DNA from: CALMZY01 sp052033915
Lineage (GTDB): Bacteria; Verrucomicrobiota; Kiritimatiellia; CAIQIC01; JAGNIJ01
Assembly (NCBI GenBank): GCA_052033915.1
Contig: JBPOJF010000006.1
Location: 186,001 to 250,000 of the forward strand
DNA length: 64,000 nucleotides
Direction: 5' to 3'
A program made the position numbers and the translations under genes. Positions 33,636 through 42,398 of the stretch are shown here, piece after piece. Within the stretch, counting starts at the first letter, position 1; every line of letters starts with the position of its first letter. The notes under the pieces are model-generated. The model worked only from the letters and a program-made list of their open reading frames with translations, searched no databases and had not been told where the DNA came from.

Positions 33636-35090
33636 ATGCCGGACATTGTTCTAGCCACGCTGAACGCCAAATACAGCCATCCGGCTTTCGGCTTGCGTTA
33701 CCTGCTCGCGAATCTCGGCCCGTTCAGGAACCGTGCCGCCCTGCTGGAATTCGACATCAAACGAAACCCGGCAGAGGTCGTCTCCGCGATCCTGGAACAG
33801 AATCCGAAAATCGTCGGCCTCGGCGTCTACATCTGGAACGTCGTTCCGCTGACCGGGCTCGTGACCGCGCTGAAGCGCGAGCGGCCGAACCTCCTCATCG
33901 TCCTCGGCGGGCCGGAGGTGAGCTTCGAGGAGGATCAGCCGGAAATCCGTCGGCAGGCTGACTTCGTGATTGCGGGAGAAGGCGAGACCGCGTTCGCGGA
34001 ACTGTGCAGTCAGCTTCTTTCAGGCCGACGGCCGGCGCGGACATACATCCGCGCCGACCCCGCGAGTCTTGACCGGCTCATTCTCCCATATGACTTATAT
34101 GACACATCGGATATATCCCGCCGGCTCATCTACGTTGAAACCTCGCGCGGCTGTCCGTTCGAGTGCGAGTATTGCGTCTCGTGCAACGACGCGCCGGTCC
34201 GGTTCTTCGATCTCGACCGCCTGCTGCCTGAGTTTCAGCGCCTCATCGACCGCGGCGTGCGGCAGTTCAAGTTCATGGACCGGACGTTCAACGCGAACAT
34301 CGATCATGCCGTCCGGGTAATGGACTTCTTCCGGTCGCGGGTACAGCCGGGCCTCCGCCTGCATTTTGAAATGATGCCGGACCGGTTCCCGAAGCGCCTG
34401 CGCTCCGCCATCGCGCGCTTCCCGGCGGGCGCGCTGCATTTCGAGATCGGCGTCCAGACGTACAACGAGGAGGTCGCGCGGCGGATCAAGCGCCGCCAGA
34501 AAATGGAACTCATCGACGACAACCTGCGCTTCCTGAGGAACGACACGGGCGCCCTGATCCACGCCGACCTGATCGCCGGGCTGCCCGGCGAATCGCTCGA
34601 AAGTTTCGCCGCCGGCTTCGACCGGCTGGCGGCGCTTCGGCCGCACGAACTCCAGTTCGGGATTCTGAAGCGCCTGCGCGGGGCGCCTATCGGCCGTCAC
34701 GATGCCGAATGGGGAATGGCTTACAACCCCGACCCGCCCTGCGAGATCATCCGGAACAAGCAGATCGACAAGCCGCAGATGGACCGGCTCAAGCGATTTG
34801 CGAAGTACTGGGAGCGGATCGCAAACCGCGGCAACTTCGTGGAAACGCTGCCGTTGATCGTCGGGGATTCACCGTTCGCGCGGTTCATGAAGCTGAGCGA
34901 CTGGCTGTATGGCAGGACCGGTCGCGATTTCGGCATTCCGCTCCGCGAGTTGGCGGGCCTTGTATTCCACTACCTGACCGTCGAGTTGAAGCAAGACGCC
35001 GACGCCGTGAACGCCGCGCTGCAACGGGACTACCAGCGAACGGCAAAGCGGGAAACGCCGGATTTCAAGAGTCCAAAGTCCAAGGGTTAA
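33636..35090 (+). CDS. B12-binding radical SAM protein (DUF4080 type)
   Basis: 484 residues. An N-terminal cobalamin-binding-like Rossmann domain (LATLNAKYSHPAFGLRYLL, IVLGGPEVSFEEDQ) precedes the radical SAM core with C173, C177 and C180 (RGCPFECEYC). The C-terminal 150 residues match the DUF4080 layout (DKPQMDRLKRFAKYWERIAN, PFARFMKLSDWLY). The substrate is unknown. It follows glycerate kinase by 7 nt, so it may be cotranscribed, but no functional link is evident. The last residues (DFKSPKSKG) are encoded by the intergenic word repeat. Confidence 0.88.
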   Translation: MPDIVLATLNAKYSHPAFGLRYLLANLGPFRNRAALLEFDIKRNPAEVVSAILEQNPKIVGLGVYIWNVVPLTGLVTALKRERPNLLIVLGGPEVSFEEDQPEIRRQADFVIAGEGETAFAELCSQLLSGRRPARTYIRADPASLDRLILPYDLYDTSDISRRLIYVETSRGCPFECEYCVSCNDAPVRFFDLDRLLPEFQRLIDRGVRQFKFMDRTFNANIDHAVRVMDFFRSRVQPGLRLHFEMMPDRFPKRLRSAIARFPAGALHFEIGVQTYNEEVARRIKRRQKMELIDDNLRFLRNDTGALIHADLIAGLPGESLESFAAGFDRLAALRPHELQFGILKRLRGAPIGRHDAEWGMAYNPDPPCEIIRNKQIDKPQMDRLKRFAKYWERIANRGNFVETLPLIVGDSPFARFMKLSDWLYGRTGRDFGIPLRELAGLVFHYLTVELKQDADAVNAALQRDYQRTAKRETPDFKSPKSKG

Positions 35091-35126
35091 GGTCCAAAGC
35101 GACTTTGGACTTTCAACTTTGGACTG
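35069..35126. repeat. Intergenic word array between convergent genes (GGACTTTGGAC type)
   Basis: Nested hairpins are visible: GTCCAAAG (35092-35099) pairs with CTTTGGAC (35103-35110), and the outer AGTCCAAAGT (35070) with ACTTTGGACT (35116). It encodes both flanking C-termini, KSPKSKG of the radical SAM protein and NSVQS of GlgA. It may work as a bidirectional terminator. Confidence 0.8.
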
Positions 35127-36690
35127 AATTCATCCCCCGCCGCTTCCTGATCGCGCGCTCGTAAACTTCGACGTACTTCCGCGCGGAGTTCTCCCACGAG
35201 AACTCCTGCGACATCGCCGATTCGCGGAGCTTCGCGATGTGCTGCGGCCGGTCGAACCACGTCGAAACCGCCCAGCCGATCGTGTCGTACAGCGCCTGTC
35301 CAGTCGGCGCGAAAAACTTGAACCCCGTGCCGTCGCCCGTCGACTGGTTGTAATTCCGGACCGAGTCGTCGAGACCGCCCGTCGCGCGGACGATCGGGAG
35401 CGTGCCGTATTTCATCGAGTACATCTGGTTCAGCCCGCACGGCTCGTACAGCGACGGCATCAGGAAGAAGTCGCTGCCCGCTTCGACGACGTGGCTCAGC
35501 TCCGGCGAGAATCCGATGTAAGAGCCGACGCGGCCGGGGTACGTGGCAGTCAGCCAATGGAAGAAATTCTCGGTCGAGGAATCGCCCGTCCCGAGCACCG
35601 CCACCTGCATGACCATCGTGTTCAGCGCCCACGGCAGGGCCTCCTGGATCAGGTTGAAGCCCTTCTGGGCCGCGAAGCGCGATACGATTCCGAACAGGGG
35701 CCAGTCCTCGCGCTGTTGAAGCCCGAACCGCTTCTGCAGGTCCGCCTTGCACACCGCCTTGCCGCGCATGTCCCGCGCCGAGTACGTGCGGGCGATCATC
35801 CGATCCGTTTCGGGGTTCCAGTGCTCGTAGTCGCAGCCGTTCAGGATGCCCACGAGGTCCGCCTTGCGGTTATTCAGGTACGGTGCCATCCCCTGCCCGC
35901 CCAGCGGCTCCAGGATCTCCTTCGCATACGTCGGGGACACCGCGGTGATCGCGTCGGCGAACCAAATGCCCGCTTTCAGCAGGTTGATCTTGCCGTAGTC
36001 CTCGAAAATATCCGGCGCGTAATACTCCCAGCCAATGCCGATGTAGGGAAACGCGCTGACGTGATACTTGCCCTGGTGGCCGATGTTGTGGATCGTCAGC
36101 ACGCTCGCGGTGTTCGACAGCGGCGACAGAATGCGATCCCACGTCTTCAGGAAGACCGGCACGAGCGACGTCATCCAGTCATGCGCGTGCATGACGTCGG
36201 GAGTGAAATCCTCGTCCTTGCAGATCTGGAGGGCGGCCTTGGACAGGAGCGCGTAGCGGAACGCATTGTCTTCGTACTCGCCCCACGGCTCGTCGTAGAT
36301 GCCGGGACGGCCGAAGTAGCGCTGGCAATCCACGAACCAGACCGGCACCTGCTTGTCGAGCATGGCCTCATATACGCCGACCCACTGTTCTTCGCGCCCG
36401 CCCATGTGGACACAGGCGGACTTGAGGAATTGGATCCCGTATTTTTCGCGGTTAATGGAGGCGTAGAGCGGCATGACAATCCGCGCATCGTGCCCCAGCT
36501 TGCGCAAAGCCTTGGGCAACGCGGCGACCACATCGGCGAGTCCGCCGACCTTCGCGTACGGCGCGCACTCGGACGCGACGAACAGGACCTTCAAGCCGCC
36601 GGCCGAGGCCGGAGCGGGCGACGAATGCCGGCGTTCCTTGCGCGTGCCTTTGGTTGTTGAAGTTTTTCTCGCCGGGGACTTGCGCATCAT
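35113..36690 (-). CDS. glgA: Glycogen synthase (ADP-glucose, GT5)
   Basis: 525 residues. It elongates alpha-1,4-glucan from ADP-glucose. The N-terminal ADP-glucose loop is ECAPYAKVGGLADVVAALP; HDWMTSLVP, TIHNIGHQGKY, VSPTYAKEI, LFGIVSRFAAQKGFNL and MPSLYEPCGLNQMYSM are family motifs. A 30-residue basic leader (KSPARKTSTTKGTRKERRH) precedes the domain. The tail NSVQS comes from the word repeat. Its glucose stores could share glucose-1-phosphate with the neighbouring phosphorylase. Confidence 0.96.
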   Translation of the reverse strand: MMRKSPARKTSTTKGTRKERRHSSPAPASAGGLKVLFVASECAPYAKVGGLADVVAALPKALRKLGHDARIVMPLYASINREKYGIQFLKSACVHMGGREEQWVGVYEAMLDKQVPVWFVDCQRYFGRPGIYDEPWGEYEDNAFRYALLSKAALQICKDEDFTPDVMHAHDWMTSLVPVFLKTWDRILSPLSNTASVLTIHNIGHQGKYHVSAFPYIGIGWEYYAPDIFEDYGKINLLKAGIWFADAITAVSPTYAKEILEPLGGQGMAPYLNNRKADLVGILNGCDYEHWNPETDRMIARTYSARDMRGKAVCKADLQKRFGLQQREDWPLFGIVSRFAAQKGFNLIQEALPWALNTMVMQVAVLGTGDSSTENFFHWLTATYPGRVGSYIGFSPELSHVVEAGSDFFLMPSLYEPCGLNQMYSMKYGTLPIVRATGGLDDSVRNYNQSTGDGTGFKFFAPTGQALYDTIGWAVSTWFDRPQHIAKLRESAMSQEFSWENSARKYVEVYERAIRKRRGMNSVQS

Positions 36691-37015
36691 AAGACTCCTT
36701 GGCTCGATCTTTTTCTATAAGATAACCGGGGGCTGAGTTTCTGTAACATGGTCACCCAACGCTCGGAAGCCACCTCTCATTTTCGCCTCCGCAAGCGTCA
36801 TAGAGGGAATGCACGTAAGTTGCAAGAGCGTTCTTAGCAAACCACGTATATCTACTTATCGTTGAACAAGATATGCATCCTGTTTTGACTTGCACTCGAA
36901 ATACGGCTAGGATTTGTGCGATTGAACAACATCCATCAGGTCAGGCAACGCCTTTGCCTCTATCGTATTTCACTGATTTGCAAACAGTTGTGTACTGCGC
37001 ACGACATACATAGCG
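36691..37015. other. 325-bp divergent gap between glgA and trkA
   Basis: AT-richer than its surroundings. It contains the trkA promoter at 36885-36913 and a roughly 100-nt trkA leader. I looked for a cyclic-di-AMP riboswitch, which often controls potassium genes, and could not find its conserved core. No ORF is supported. Confidence 0.6.
36885..36913 (+). promoter_or_regulatory. Candidate sigma-70 promoter of trkA-trkH
   Basis: TTGACT (36885-36890), 17 nt, TAGGAT (36908-36913). The predicted transcript starts near 36920, leaving a leader of about 95 nt before the ATG at 37016. Confidence 0.55.
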
Positions 37016-38365
37016 ATGAGAGTACTGATCATAGGATGTGGAAACGCCGGTCAGACGCTGGCGGAGAAACTGTGCAGCGAGAAGCACGACGTTGTGGTTG
37101 TCGATAGAGACGCCGAATCGCTGGCGCAGGTGCAATCTCATCTGGATGTCCTGACCATCGAGGGCGAGGGATCCAGCCCGAGAATTCTCGAGGAAGCCGG
37201 CATCGCCCGGACAGACATGGTGGTTGCGGTGACCGACCGCGACGAAGTCAATATCCTGGCGTGCGTCCTCGCCCATTCCGTCGGCGTCCCGCACAAGGTC
37301 GCGCGGGTATCGAACATGGACTATATCCACCCGCCCGAGCGATTCAAGTTGCAGGGTCTGGGCATTGACATGATCGTGAGTCAGAAGGAAGAATGCGCTC
37401 ACGAACTGTTCAACATTCTCCGGATGCCCGGCACGCTGGAGGCGGTGGATCTGCTGGAGAACCGCGTCATGGCCTCGGGGATCAGGGTGCACATGGACAG
37501 CCCCCTTCTCCGCGCCCCGCTCAAGGATTTCCCGCAGCCCGAATTGCTCCAATCCATCCGCTTCATCGCGCTCGTCCGCGGCTCTGAAGTCGTCGTGCCG
37601 CGCGGCGACACGCAGTTCATGATCGGTGACGACGTGTATTTCGTGGGCCGGCCGGATCACGTGAACACCTTCCTCGAATGGGCCTGGCCGGAACACTCCA
37701 GTTTCAAGAAGGTTCTGATCGCCGGCGGCGGCGACCTCGCCCTGCACCTCGCCCAACTGCTCGAAAACACGCCCATGCAGGTCGTGCTCGTGGAGCAGAA
37801 CGAGGCGCGCGCGAATTACTGTTCGGGCGTCCTGAACCGCACGCTGGTGCTCAAGGGGAACCCGCTGGACCCGGAGACGCTCAAGAACGCCGGCATCATC
37901 GAGGAGACCGCCTTCGTCGCCGTCACGGACAGCGACGAGAACAACATCATCGGCTGCCTGCTGGCCGCGGACATGAAGGCGCGCTTCACCCTCGCGCAGG
38001 TCACGAAGCCGGAATATGTTCCGATCATCGAAAGCCTGAGCCTGCTCGACCGGGCGGTCAGCCCGCCGCTTTCCATGATCAACGCGATCCTGCATTTCAT
38101 CCGGGGCAAGCACGTCAAGGCGGCCGCCCTCTTCCACAAGCTGCCGGGCGAATTGCTCGATGTCGTGATTCCGCCGAAAGGCAAGTGGGCCGGCAAAGCG
38201 ATCCAGGACGCGCGAATACCGACCGGGGTGACGATCGCCAGCGTCCTGCGTAACGAGCAGGTGCTTGTCGCCACGGGCGAGTTGGCGCTCGAGGCAGGCG
38301 ATCGGCTGATCGTGTTTTCGCCGCCCGATGCGGTCTCCAAGCTGGAATCCCTGTTCCGCAAGTGA
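37016..38365 (+). CDS. trkA: Trk potassium uptake regulatory subunit TrkA
   Basis: 449 residues made of two RCK_N/RCK_C units. The first NAD-binding motif is VLIIGCGNAGQTLAEKL, with the acidic strand end VVVVDRD; the second is VLIAGGGDLALHLAQLLE with VVLVEQNE. C-terminal RCK_C domains follow each (around residues 140-225 and 375-449). It binds nucleotide and gates TrkH at the inner membrane. It lies 13 nt before trkH. Confidence 0.96.
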   Translation: MRVLIIGCGNAGQTLAEKLCSEKHDVVVVDRDAESLAQVQSHLDVLTIEGEGSSPRILEEAGIARTDMVVAVTDRDEVNILACVLAHSVGVPHKVARVSNMDYIHPPERFKLQGLGIDMIVSQKEECAHELFNILRMPGTLEAVDLLENRVMASGIRVHMDSPLLRAPLKDFPQPELLQSIRFIALVRGSEVVVPRGDTQFMIGDDVYFVGRPDHVNTFLEWAWPEHSSFKKVLIAGGGDLALHLAQLLENTPMQVVLVEQNEARANYCSGVLNRTLVLKGNPLDPETLKNAGIIEETAFVAVTDSDENNIIGCLLAADMKARFTLAQVTKPEYVPIIESLSLLDRAVSPPLSMINAILHFIRGKHVKAAALFHKLPGELLDVVIPPKGKWAGKAIQDARIPTGVTIASVLRNEQVLVATGELALEAGDRLIVFSPPDAVSKLESLFRK

Positions 38366-38378
38366 AAATCATCCGGCC

Positions 38379-39827
38379 ATGAACACTCGGGCTGTCTTCA
38401 AAATGATTTCCTTTCTCCTGATGCTGGTCGGCCTGGCCATGGCCGCCAGTTGGGGCGTCGCGTGGTACTTCGACGACCCTCTGCCCGCGCGAAGAGGGTT
38501 GGCGTTCTCGTCCGCTCTCACCCTCCTCGTGGGCGTCGTCCTGCGCATCGTCACGCACGGACCGATCGAACTCTCCTGGCGCGACGGCATCGGGATCGGC
38601 ACCTTGGGATGGTTCTTTGCCGTTGCGTTCGGCGCGCTCCCGTTCATCGGGTCCGGCGTGATCACGGACCCTGTGGCGGCCCTTTTCGAGACGGTTTCAG
38701 GCTTCACGACCACGGGCGCGTCGGTGATCCCGATGCTGGAGACCGTTCCGAAGGGCATCCTGTTCTGGCGCGCCATGACGCACTTTCTCGGCGGCATGGG
38801 CATTCTCGTGCTGTGCGTCGCCATCCTCCCGTTCCTCGGCATCGGCGGCATGCAGCTCTACAGGGCGGAGATCGCCGGTCCGTCCAAGGACCGGCTCACC
38901 CCGCGAATCACCAACACGGCAAAAATGCTTTGGGGTGTCTATGTTCTCCTCTGCGCCGCCGGAGTCTTCCTTCTCCGCATCGGAGGCATGACCTGGTTCG
39001 ATGCCGTCTGCCACGCCACGTCATCCGTAGCCACCTGCGGATTCTCGACCCGCACGAATTCCATCGGCGCATACAACAGCCTCTATATTGAAGCGGTGAT
39101 CACCATGCTGATGTTCATTGGCGCCGCGAACTTCGCGCTTCATTTCGGCGTCCTGCGGGGCCGGTTCTTCGGTTATTTCAAGGACCCCGAATTTCGGTTC
39201 TACCTCTGCGTATGGACCATCGCATGGCTCGTGATCGCCCTGAACATCCGGCACACCTCCTATTCGTCCGCCGGCACGGCGCTGCGTCACAGCATTTTCG
39301 CGACCACGTCGGTGATGTCCACCACCGGGTTCTTCACCGTCGATTTCGATGCGTGGCCGGCCTTCTCCAAGGTGATCCTGGTGCTGTGCATGCTGGTGGG
39401 CGGTTGTGTCGGGTCCACCTCCGGCGGCATCAAGCATCTGCGAATCTTCATCGTGATGAAGAAGGCAACCCAACAGATCAAACTTTTCGTGCATCCGCAG
39501 GCCGTGATGCAGGTGAAACTGGGAAAACAGCCCGTCGAAGACAGCGTCGTGCTCAACGTCCTGACCTTCGTGATCCTCTATATCATCGTCCTCGTCATCG
39601 CATCGGCGGTCATGACGCTCTTCACGCGCGACATCCTCTCGGCCGTCACCTCCGTGATCGCCTGCACCGGAAATGTCGGCCCGGGGCTTGGAGCCGTGGG
39701 TCCGGTTCAGAATTACGCAGACATGCACGCCGGGGGAAAGATCATCCTGATCATCTGCATGCTGCTGGGCCGCCTGGAATTCTACACGATGCTCGCCCTG
39801 CTCTTCCCGAGCTTCTGGAAGAAGTAA
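38379..39827 (+). CDS. trkH: Trk potassium uptake channel subunit TrkH
   Basis: 482 residues with about ten membrane helices. The four selectivity-loop regions are visible: SGFTTTGASV, SSVATCGFSTR, TSVMSTTGFFTVDF and CTGNVGPGLG. GGCVGSTSGGIKHLR is the conserved loop before the last domain. No strong ribosome site precedes ATG 38379, so coupling to trkA is possible. Potassium uptake is the first response to hyperosmotic stress, consistent with the osmolyte genes upstream. Confidence 0.96.
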   Translation: MNTRAVFKMISFLLMLVGLAMAASWGVAWYFDDPLPARRGLAFSSALTLLVGVVLRIVTHGPIELSWRDGIGIGTLGWFFAVAFGALPFIGSGVITDPVAALFETVSGFTTTGASVIPMLETVPKGILFWRAMTHFLGGMGILVLCVAILPFLGIGGMQLYRAEIAGPSKDRLTPRITNTAKMLWGVYVLLCAAGVFLLRIGGMTWFDAVCHATSSVATCGFSTRTNSIGAYNSLYIEAVITMLMFIGAANFALHFGVLRGRFFGYFKDPEFRFYLCVWTIAWLVIALNIRHTSYSSAGTALRHSIFATTSVMSTTGFFTVDFDAWPAFSKVILVLCMLVGGCVGSTSGGIKHLRIFIVMKKATQQIKLFVHPQAVMQVKLGKQPVEDSVVLNVLTFVILYIIVLVIASAVMTLFTRDILSAVTSVIACTGNVGPGLGAVGPVQNYADMHAGGKIILIICMLLGRLEFYTMLALLFPSFWKK

Positions 39828-39835
39828 AAGGGAGT

Positions 39836-39890
39836 TGCAAGTTCCAGGTTCTCCGTCGGAATCCCCCGCCTGGAACCTGCCACTTGAAAC
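39836..39890. repeat. Intergenic word array (CCAGGTTC / CTGGAACCTG type) after trkH
   Basis: CAAGTTCCAGGTTCTCC and CCTGGAACCTGCCACTTG form an inverted set spaced by about 15 nt, 9 bp after the trkH stop. It belongs to the intergenic word family and may serve as a terminator. Confidence 0.65.
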
Positions 39891-39951
39891 CGGCCCCCCT
39901 ACCGCCTGTGATGCCCGCGACGTTCGCGGTGCGGCCGGCAATCGTCCACCC

Positions 39952-40041
39952 ACGGGTTCTCATCCCGGCAGCAGGAAACGATGAGCCCGCAACTGCCGGC
40001 TTCACCGGAAACTGCGGGCTCATGGCGACCCCAACGGGATT
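39952..40041. repeat. 90-bp direct repeat, copy 1 (carries the tRNA-Glu 3' end)
   Basis: It is identical over 90 bp to 40136-40225, offset by 184 bp. Its right end reproduces the last 19 nt of tRNA-Glu (minus strand AATCCCGTTGGGGTCGCCA) without the rest of the gene. Inside is an 11-bp hairpin, ATGAGCCCGCA/TGCGGGCTCAT, at 39981-40023. Confidence 0.9.
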
Positions 40042-40097
40042 GCTGCGGCGTCCTCCCGGACGCCTTGCCCTTCGGGGCCGTCGCTCCGCTCCAGCCC

Positions 40098-40126
40098 TTG
40101 AGCGCCGTTACCCTCACGGCGCTCAA
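40098..40126. repeat. Perfect hairpin between the two 90-bp repeats
   Basis: TTGAGCGCCGT (40098-40108) and ACGGCGCTCAA (40116-40126) form an 11-bp perfect stem with a 7-nt loop. It lies in the 94-bp segment that separates the direct repeats. That segment has no ORF. Confidence 0.7.
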
Positions 40127-40135
40127 TCAAACCCT

Positions 40136-40225
40136 ACGGGTTCTCATCCCGGCAGCAGGAAACGATGAGCCCGCAACTGCCGGCTTCACCGGAAACTGCG
40201 GGCTCATGGCGACCCCAACGGGATT
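40136..40225. repeat. 90-bp direct repeat, copy 2 (overlaps tRNA-Glu)
   Basis: Same sequence as copy 1. Here it ends inside the intact tRNA-Glu gene. The hairpin at 40165-40207 abuts the tRNA CCA end on the minus strand and is the likely tRNA terminator. Confidence 0.9.
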
Positions 40226-40282
40226 CGAACCCGTGTTTGTAGGATGAAAACCTACTATCCTAGGCCTCTAGATGATGGGGTC
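40207..40282 (-). tRNA. tRNA-Glu (UUC)
   Basis: 76 nt on the minus strand. Acceptor GACCCCA pairs with TGGGGTC, discriminator G, and CCA is encoded. The D arm contains TCTAGAGGCCTAGGA; the anticodon stem-loop is GTAGG-TTTTCAT-CCTAC with anticodon TTC; the T arm is ACGGGTTCGAATCCCGT. The layout matches bacterial tRNA-Glu closely. Confidence 0.96.
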
Positions 40283-40301
40283 GCCTTACGAACGCGGACG
40301 T

Positions 40302-40329
40302 ACGATAGCAGAACACGCTTGCGACGCAA
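40302..40329 (-). promoter_or_regulatory. Candidate promoter of tRNA-Glu
   Basis: On the minus strand TTGCGT (40324-40329), 16 nt, TATCGT (40302-40307), about 20 nt before the mature 5' end at 40282. Confidence 0.45.
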
Positions 40330-40487
40330 TCTCAAATTCCGGCGGCTCGGCTTTAAATGACTCTTCGCGCCACAATACGATACGGCTGTTGATCGAACCC
40401 TCTAGGCCGGCAGGTGTGTTGTGTCTTGCGCGGGCATTGAATATCGGATAGACATGAGACGTCCAAAGAGGCGAAAGGAGAACAATC

Positions 40488-41111
40488 ATGAAGACTTCCG
40501 TGACCAGGACCGGGTTGGTGTGTTTGATGTGCTCGATTTCCGTTTTCCTGACGGGATGCGCGGCGTTCCGCGCTTCCACAACCGATCTGGACGTGAACAA
40601 GACGCAGCACGTCAGATCGACGTATGACTTCAGCGATCTGCGCACCCTCTCCCAGGCCGTGGCGGATGAATTGCTGGCCAGCCCGTTCCTGGGCGACAAG
40701 TCGCCGGCCCCTATCATGATGATCGCGGGCGTTCAGAACCGGACTGGCCGCTACGTGGATACGAAGGGCCTGACGGACAGGATGCGCACGCTGCTCTTCC
40801 AGTCCGGCAAGGTCCAGTTCGTCAACGAAGCGCGGCGCGAAGACCTGCTCAAGGAGCAAGGCTATCAGGCCGCCAACGCCACACCCGAAACGCAAACCGC
40901 CGTCGGCAAACAGCTCGGAGCGAAGTACATGCTGAGCGGCTCGCTGATCGAAATGCAGGAAACATCCCCTCGCCAGGTCCGCGTATCCAAGCAGGAGTAC
41001 ACCTACTACAAGCTCACGATGGAGGTCACGGACCTCGAGACGGGACTGCTGGCCTGGACCACGGAGAAGGAATTCGCCCGGCAGAGCAGCCAGCCGCTCA
41101 TCGGATGGTAA
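40488..41111 (+). CDS. lpoB: LpoB-like penicillin-binding protein activator lipoprotein
   Basis: 207 residues. A signal peptide ends in the lipobox FLTGC. The mature part follows the LpoB pattern: SDLRTLSQAVADELLASPFL, IAGVQNRTGRYVDTKGLTDR, LFQSGKVQFVNEARREDLLK, AVGKQLGAKYMLSGSLIE and YYKLTMEVTDLETGLLAW. In enterobacteria LpoB is an outer-membrane lipoprotein that activates PBP1b. GAAAGGAG precedes the ATG. The next gene starts 6 nt later. Confidence 0.85.
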   Translation: MKTSVTRTGLVCLMCSISVFLTGCAAFRASTTDLDVNKTQHVRSTYDFSDLRTLSQAVADELLASPFLGDKSPAPIMMIAGVQNRTGRYVDTKGLTDRMRTLLFQSGKVQFVNEARREDLLKEQGYQAANATPETQTAVGKQLGAKYMLSGSLIEMQETSPRQVRVSKQEYTYYKLTMEVTDLETGLLAWTTEKEFARQSSQPLIGW

Positions 41112-41117
41112 GCCGTC

Positions 41118-42398
41118 ATGGACCTGCGGCGCTTCATCGCTTGCCTGCGCCCGGTCGGACTGGTCGTCCTTACCGCGCTGATCCAGTGCGGGTGTGCAAC
41201 ACCCGCGCTGGATGCCGCGCGTCACAATTTCTACGCCGGACAATTCGAAAAAGCCAACGAGACGCTTGGCTCGGCCAACGTGCCGGACAACAACAAGGTC
41301 CTCTTCAACATGGAGCGGGGAACCGTGCGACTCTTTGCCGGTCGCTACGAGGCGAGCGCCAAGGACTACATTGCCGCGTCCGACGAACTGGAACGGCTGG
41401 AGACCTACAGCGTCTCGAAGGGAACCGCCAGTTGGGTGGTGAACGACACGGTCCAGAGCTTCCGCGGCACGCCGTACGAACGAACCCTGCTCCATGCGTT
41501 TACCGCGAAAGATCACCTGGCCATGGCCCATTGGGATCACGCCGCCGTCGAGGCGCGGCGCATCATCAAATCGCTCGATCCGGCCGTGCGCGGCGATTAT
41601 CCGGAAGACGCATACTCGCGCTACATGGCCGGTTTCTGCCTGGAGATGATCGACGACGATTCGAACGCGCGAATCCAGTATCAACAAGCTTCCGCGCTCC
41701 TCTCCGGCATCAAGGTGGACGAGAACACGGGGCATATTCTTCCCGCGCCGGAGAGCGCGGCCGGTACGAACGTCACCGGCGCCACGGCCGCTCCGATTGT
41801 CGCCGATGAAAAACCGTGGCCGCACGAACTGGTCTGTTTTGTTCTGCTGGGACGTTCCGCCAGGGGATCGGACGTTTGGCAGCAGAACTGGACGCCCGGC
41901 CAACCGATGTACGCCGAGATCCACTGCAACGGCCGGCGCCTGGGCCGCAGCTACAATCTCGCCGACACCGTTGAACTGGCGTATACAACGGACCAGATCG
42001 AAGCCGTCCGGAAAATGATCAAAACGGTCGGCCGCGTGGTCGTCAAGGAGGCCATCGCGAGTTCGCTGGAAGCAAACGACAACGAGGCGCTCGGCGAGTT
42101 GGTGCGCTTTGTGTTGATCGGGTTGCTGGAGCGTCCCGATATCCGCCGATGGGAAACCCTGCCCCGCTGGCTCCAGGTTGCGAGGGTCCCCTGCCCGCCG
42201 GACCTGACAAACTACGATGTAGTCCTGAAGACTTTCAGCGGGATTACCATCCGGACCCTTCACGTGGAGCAACCGATCACCCGGCGGCGCAACACGTTCG
42301 TTTCCTTCTGCCGGGACATTGTTCCCGCGTCCGGCGGCGTGAGCATCCCTCCCGAAACGGAAAAGGACCCCGCCTCGGCGTGTTACAGCCTGCCGTGA
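41118..42398 (+). CDS. COG3014-like TPR lipoprotein
   Basis: 426 residues. The N-terminal hydrophobic segment (VGLVVLTALIQCGCAT) ends at cysteines that could be lipidated, though the lipobox is not standard. Helical TPR-like repeats follow (ARHNFYAGQFEKANETLG, AKDHLAMAHWDHAAVEARR, DAYSRYMAGFCLEM). The layout fits COG3014, often next to LpoB-like genes, with no established function. The C-terminal part has beta-rich text (YDVVLKTFSGITIRTLHV). It converges on and overlaps the next gene by 16 nt. Confidence 0.65.
   Translation: MDLRRFIACLRPVGLVVLTALIQCGCATPALDAARHNFYAGQFEKANETLGSANVPDNNKVLFNMERGTVRLFAGRYEASAKDYIAASDELERLETYSVSKGTASWVVNDTVQSFRGTPYERTLLHAFTAKDHLAMAHWDHAAVEARRIIKSLDPAVRGDYPEDAYSRYMAGFCLEMIDDDSNARIQYQQASALLSGIKVDENTGHILPAPESAAGTNVTGATAAPIVADEKPWPHELVCFVLLGRSARGSDVWQQNWTPGQPMYAEIHCNGRRLGRSYNLADTVELAYTTDQIEAVRKMIKTVGRVVVKEAIASSLEANDNEALGELVRFVLIGLLERPDIRRWETLPRWLQVARVPCPPDLTNYDVVLKTFSGITIRTLHVEQPITRRRNTFVSFCRDIVPASGGVSIPPETEKDPASACYSLP

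Noticed and set aside
36691..37015. Cyclic-di-AMP riboswitch upstream of trkA
   Set aside because: A leader of suitable length exists, but the conserved core of the ydaO-type riboswitch could not be found by eye.
39952..40225. CRISPR array
   Set aside because: Only two copies of a 90-bp unit, one inside a tRNA gene, and no cas genes; a tRNA-end duplication explains it better.
40208..40285. A tRNA with a 7-bp GGCGACC/GGTCGCC acceptor stem
   Set aside because: Alignment to bacterial tRNA-Glu shifts the ends to 40207-40282, giving a standard 76-nt tRNA with encoded CCA.
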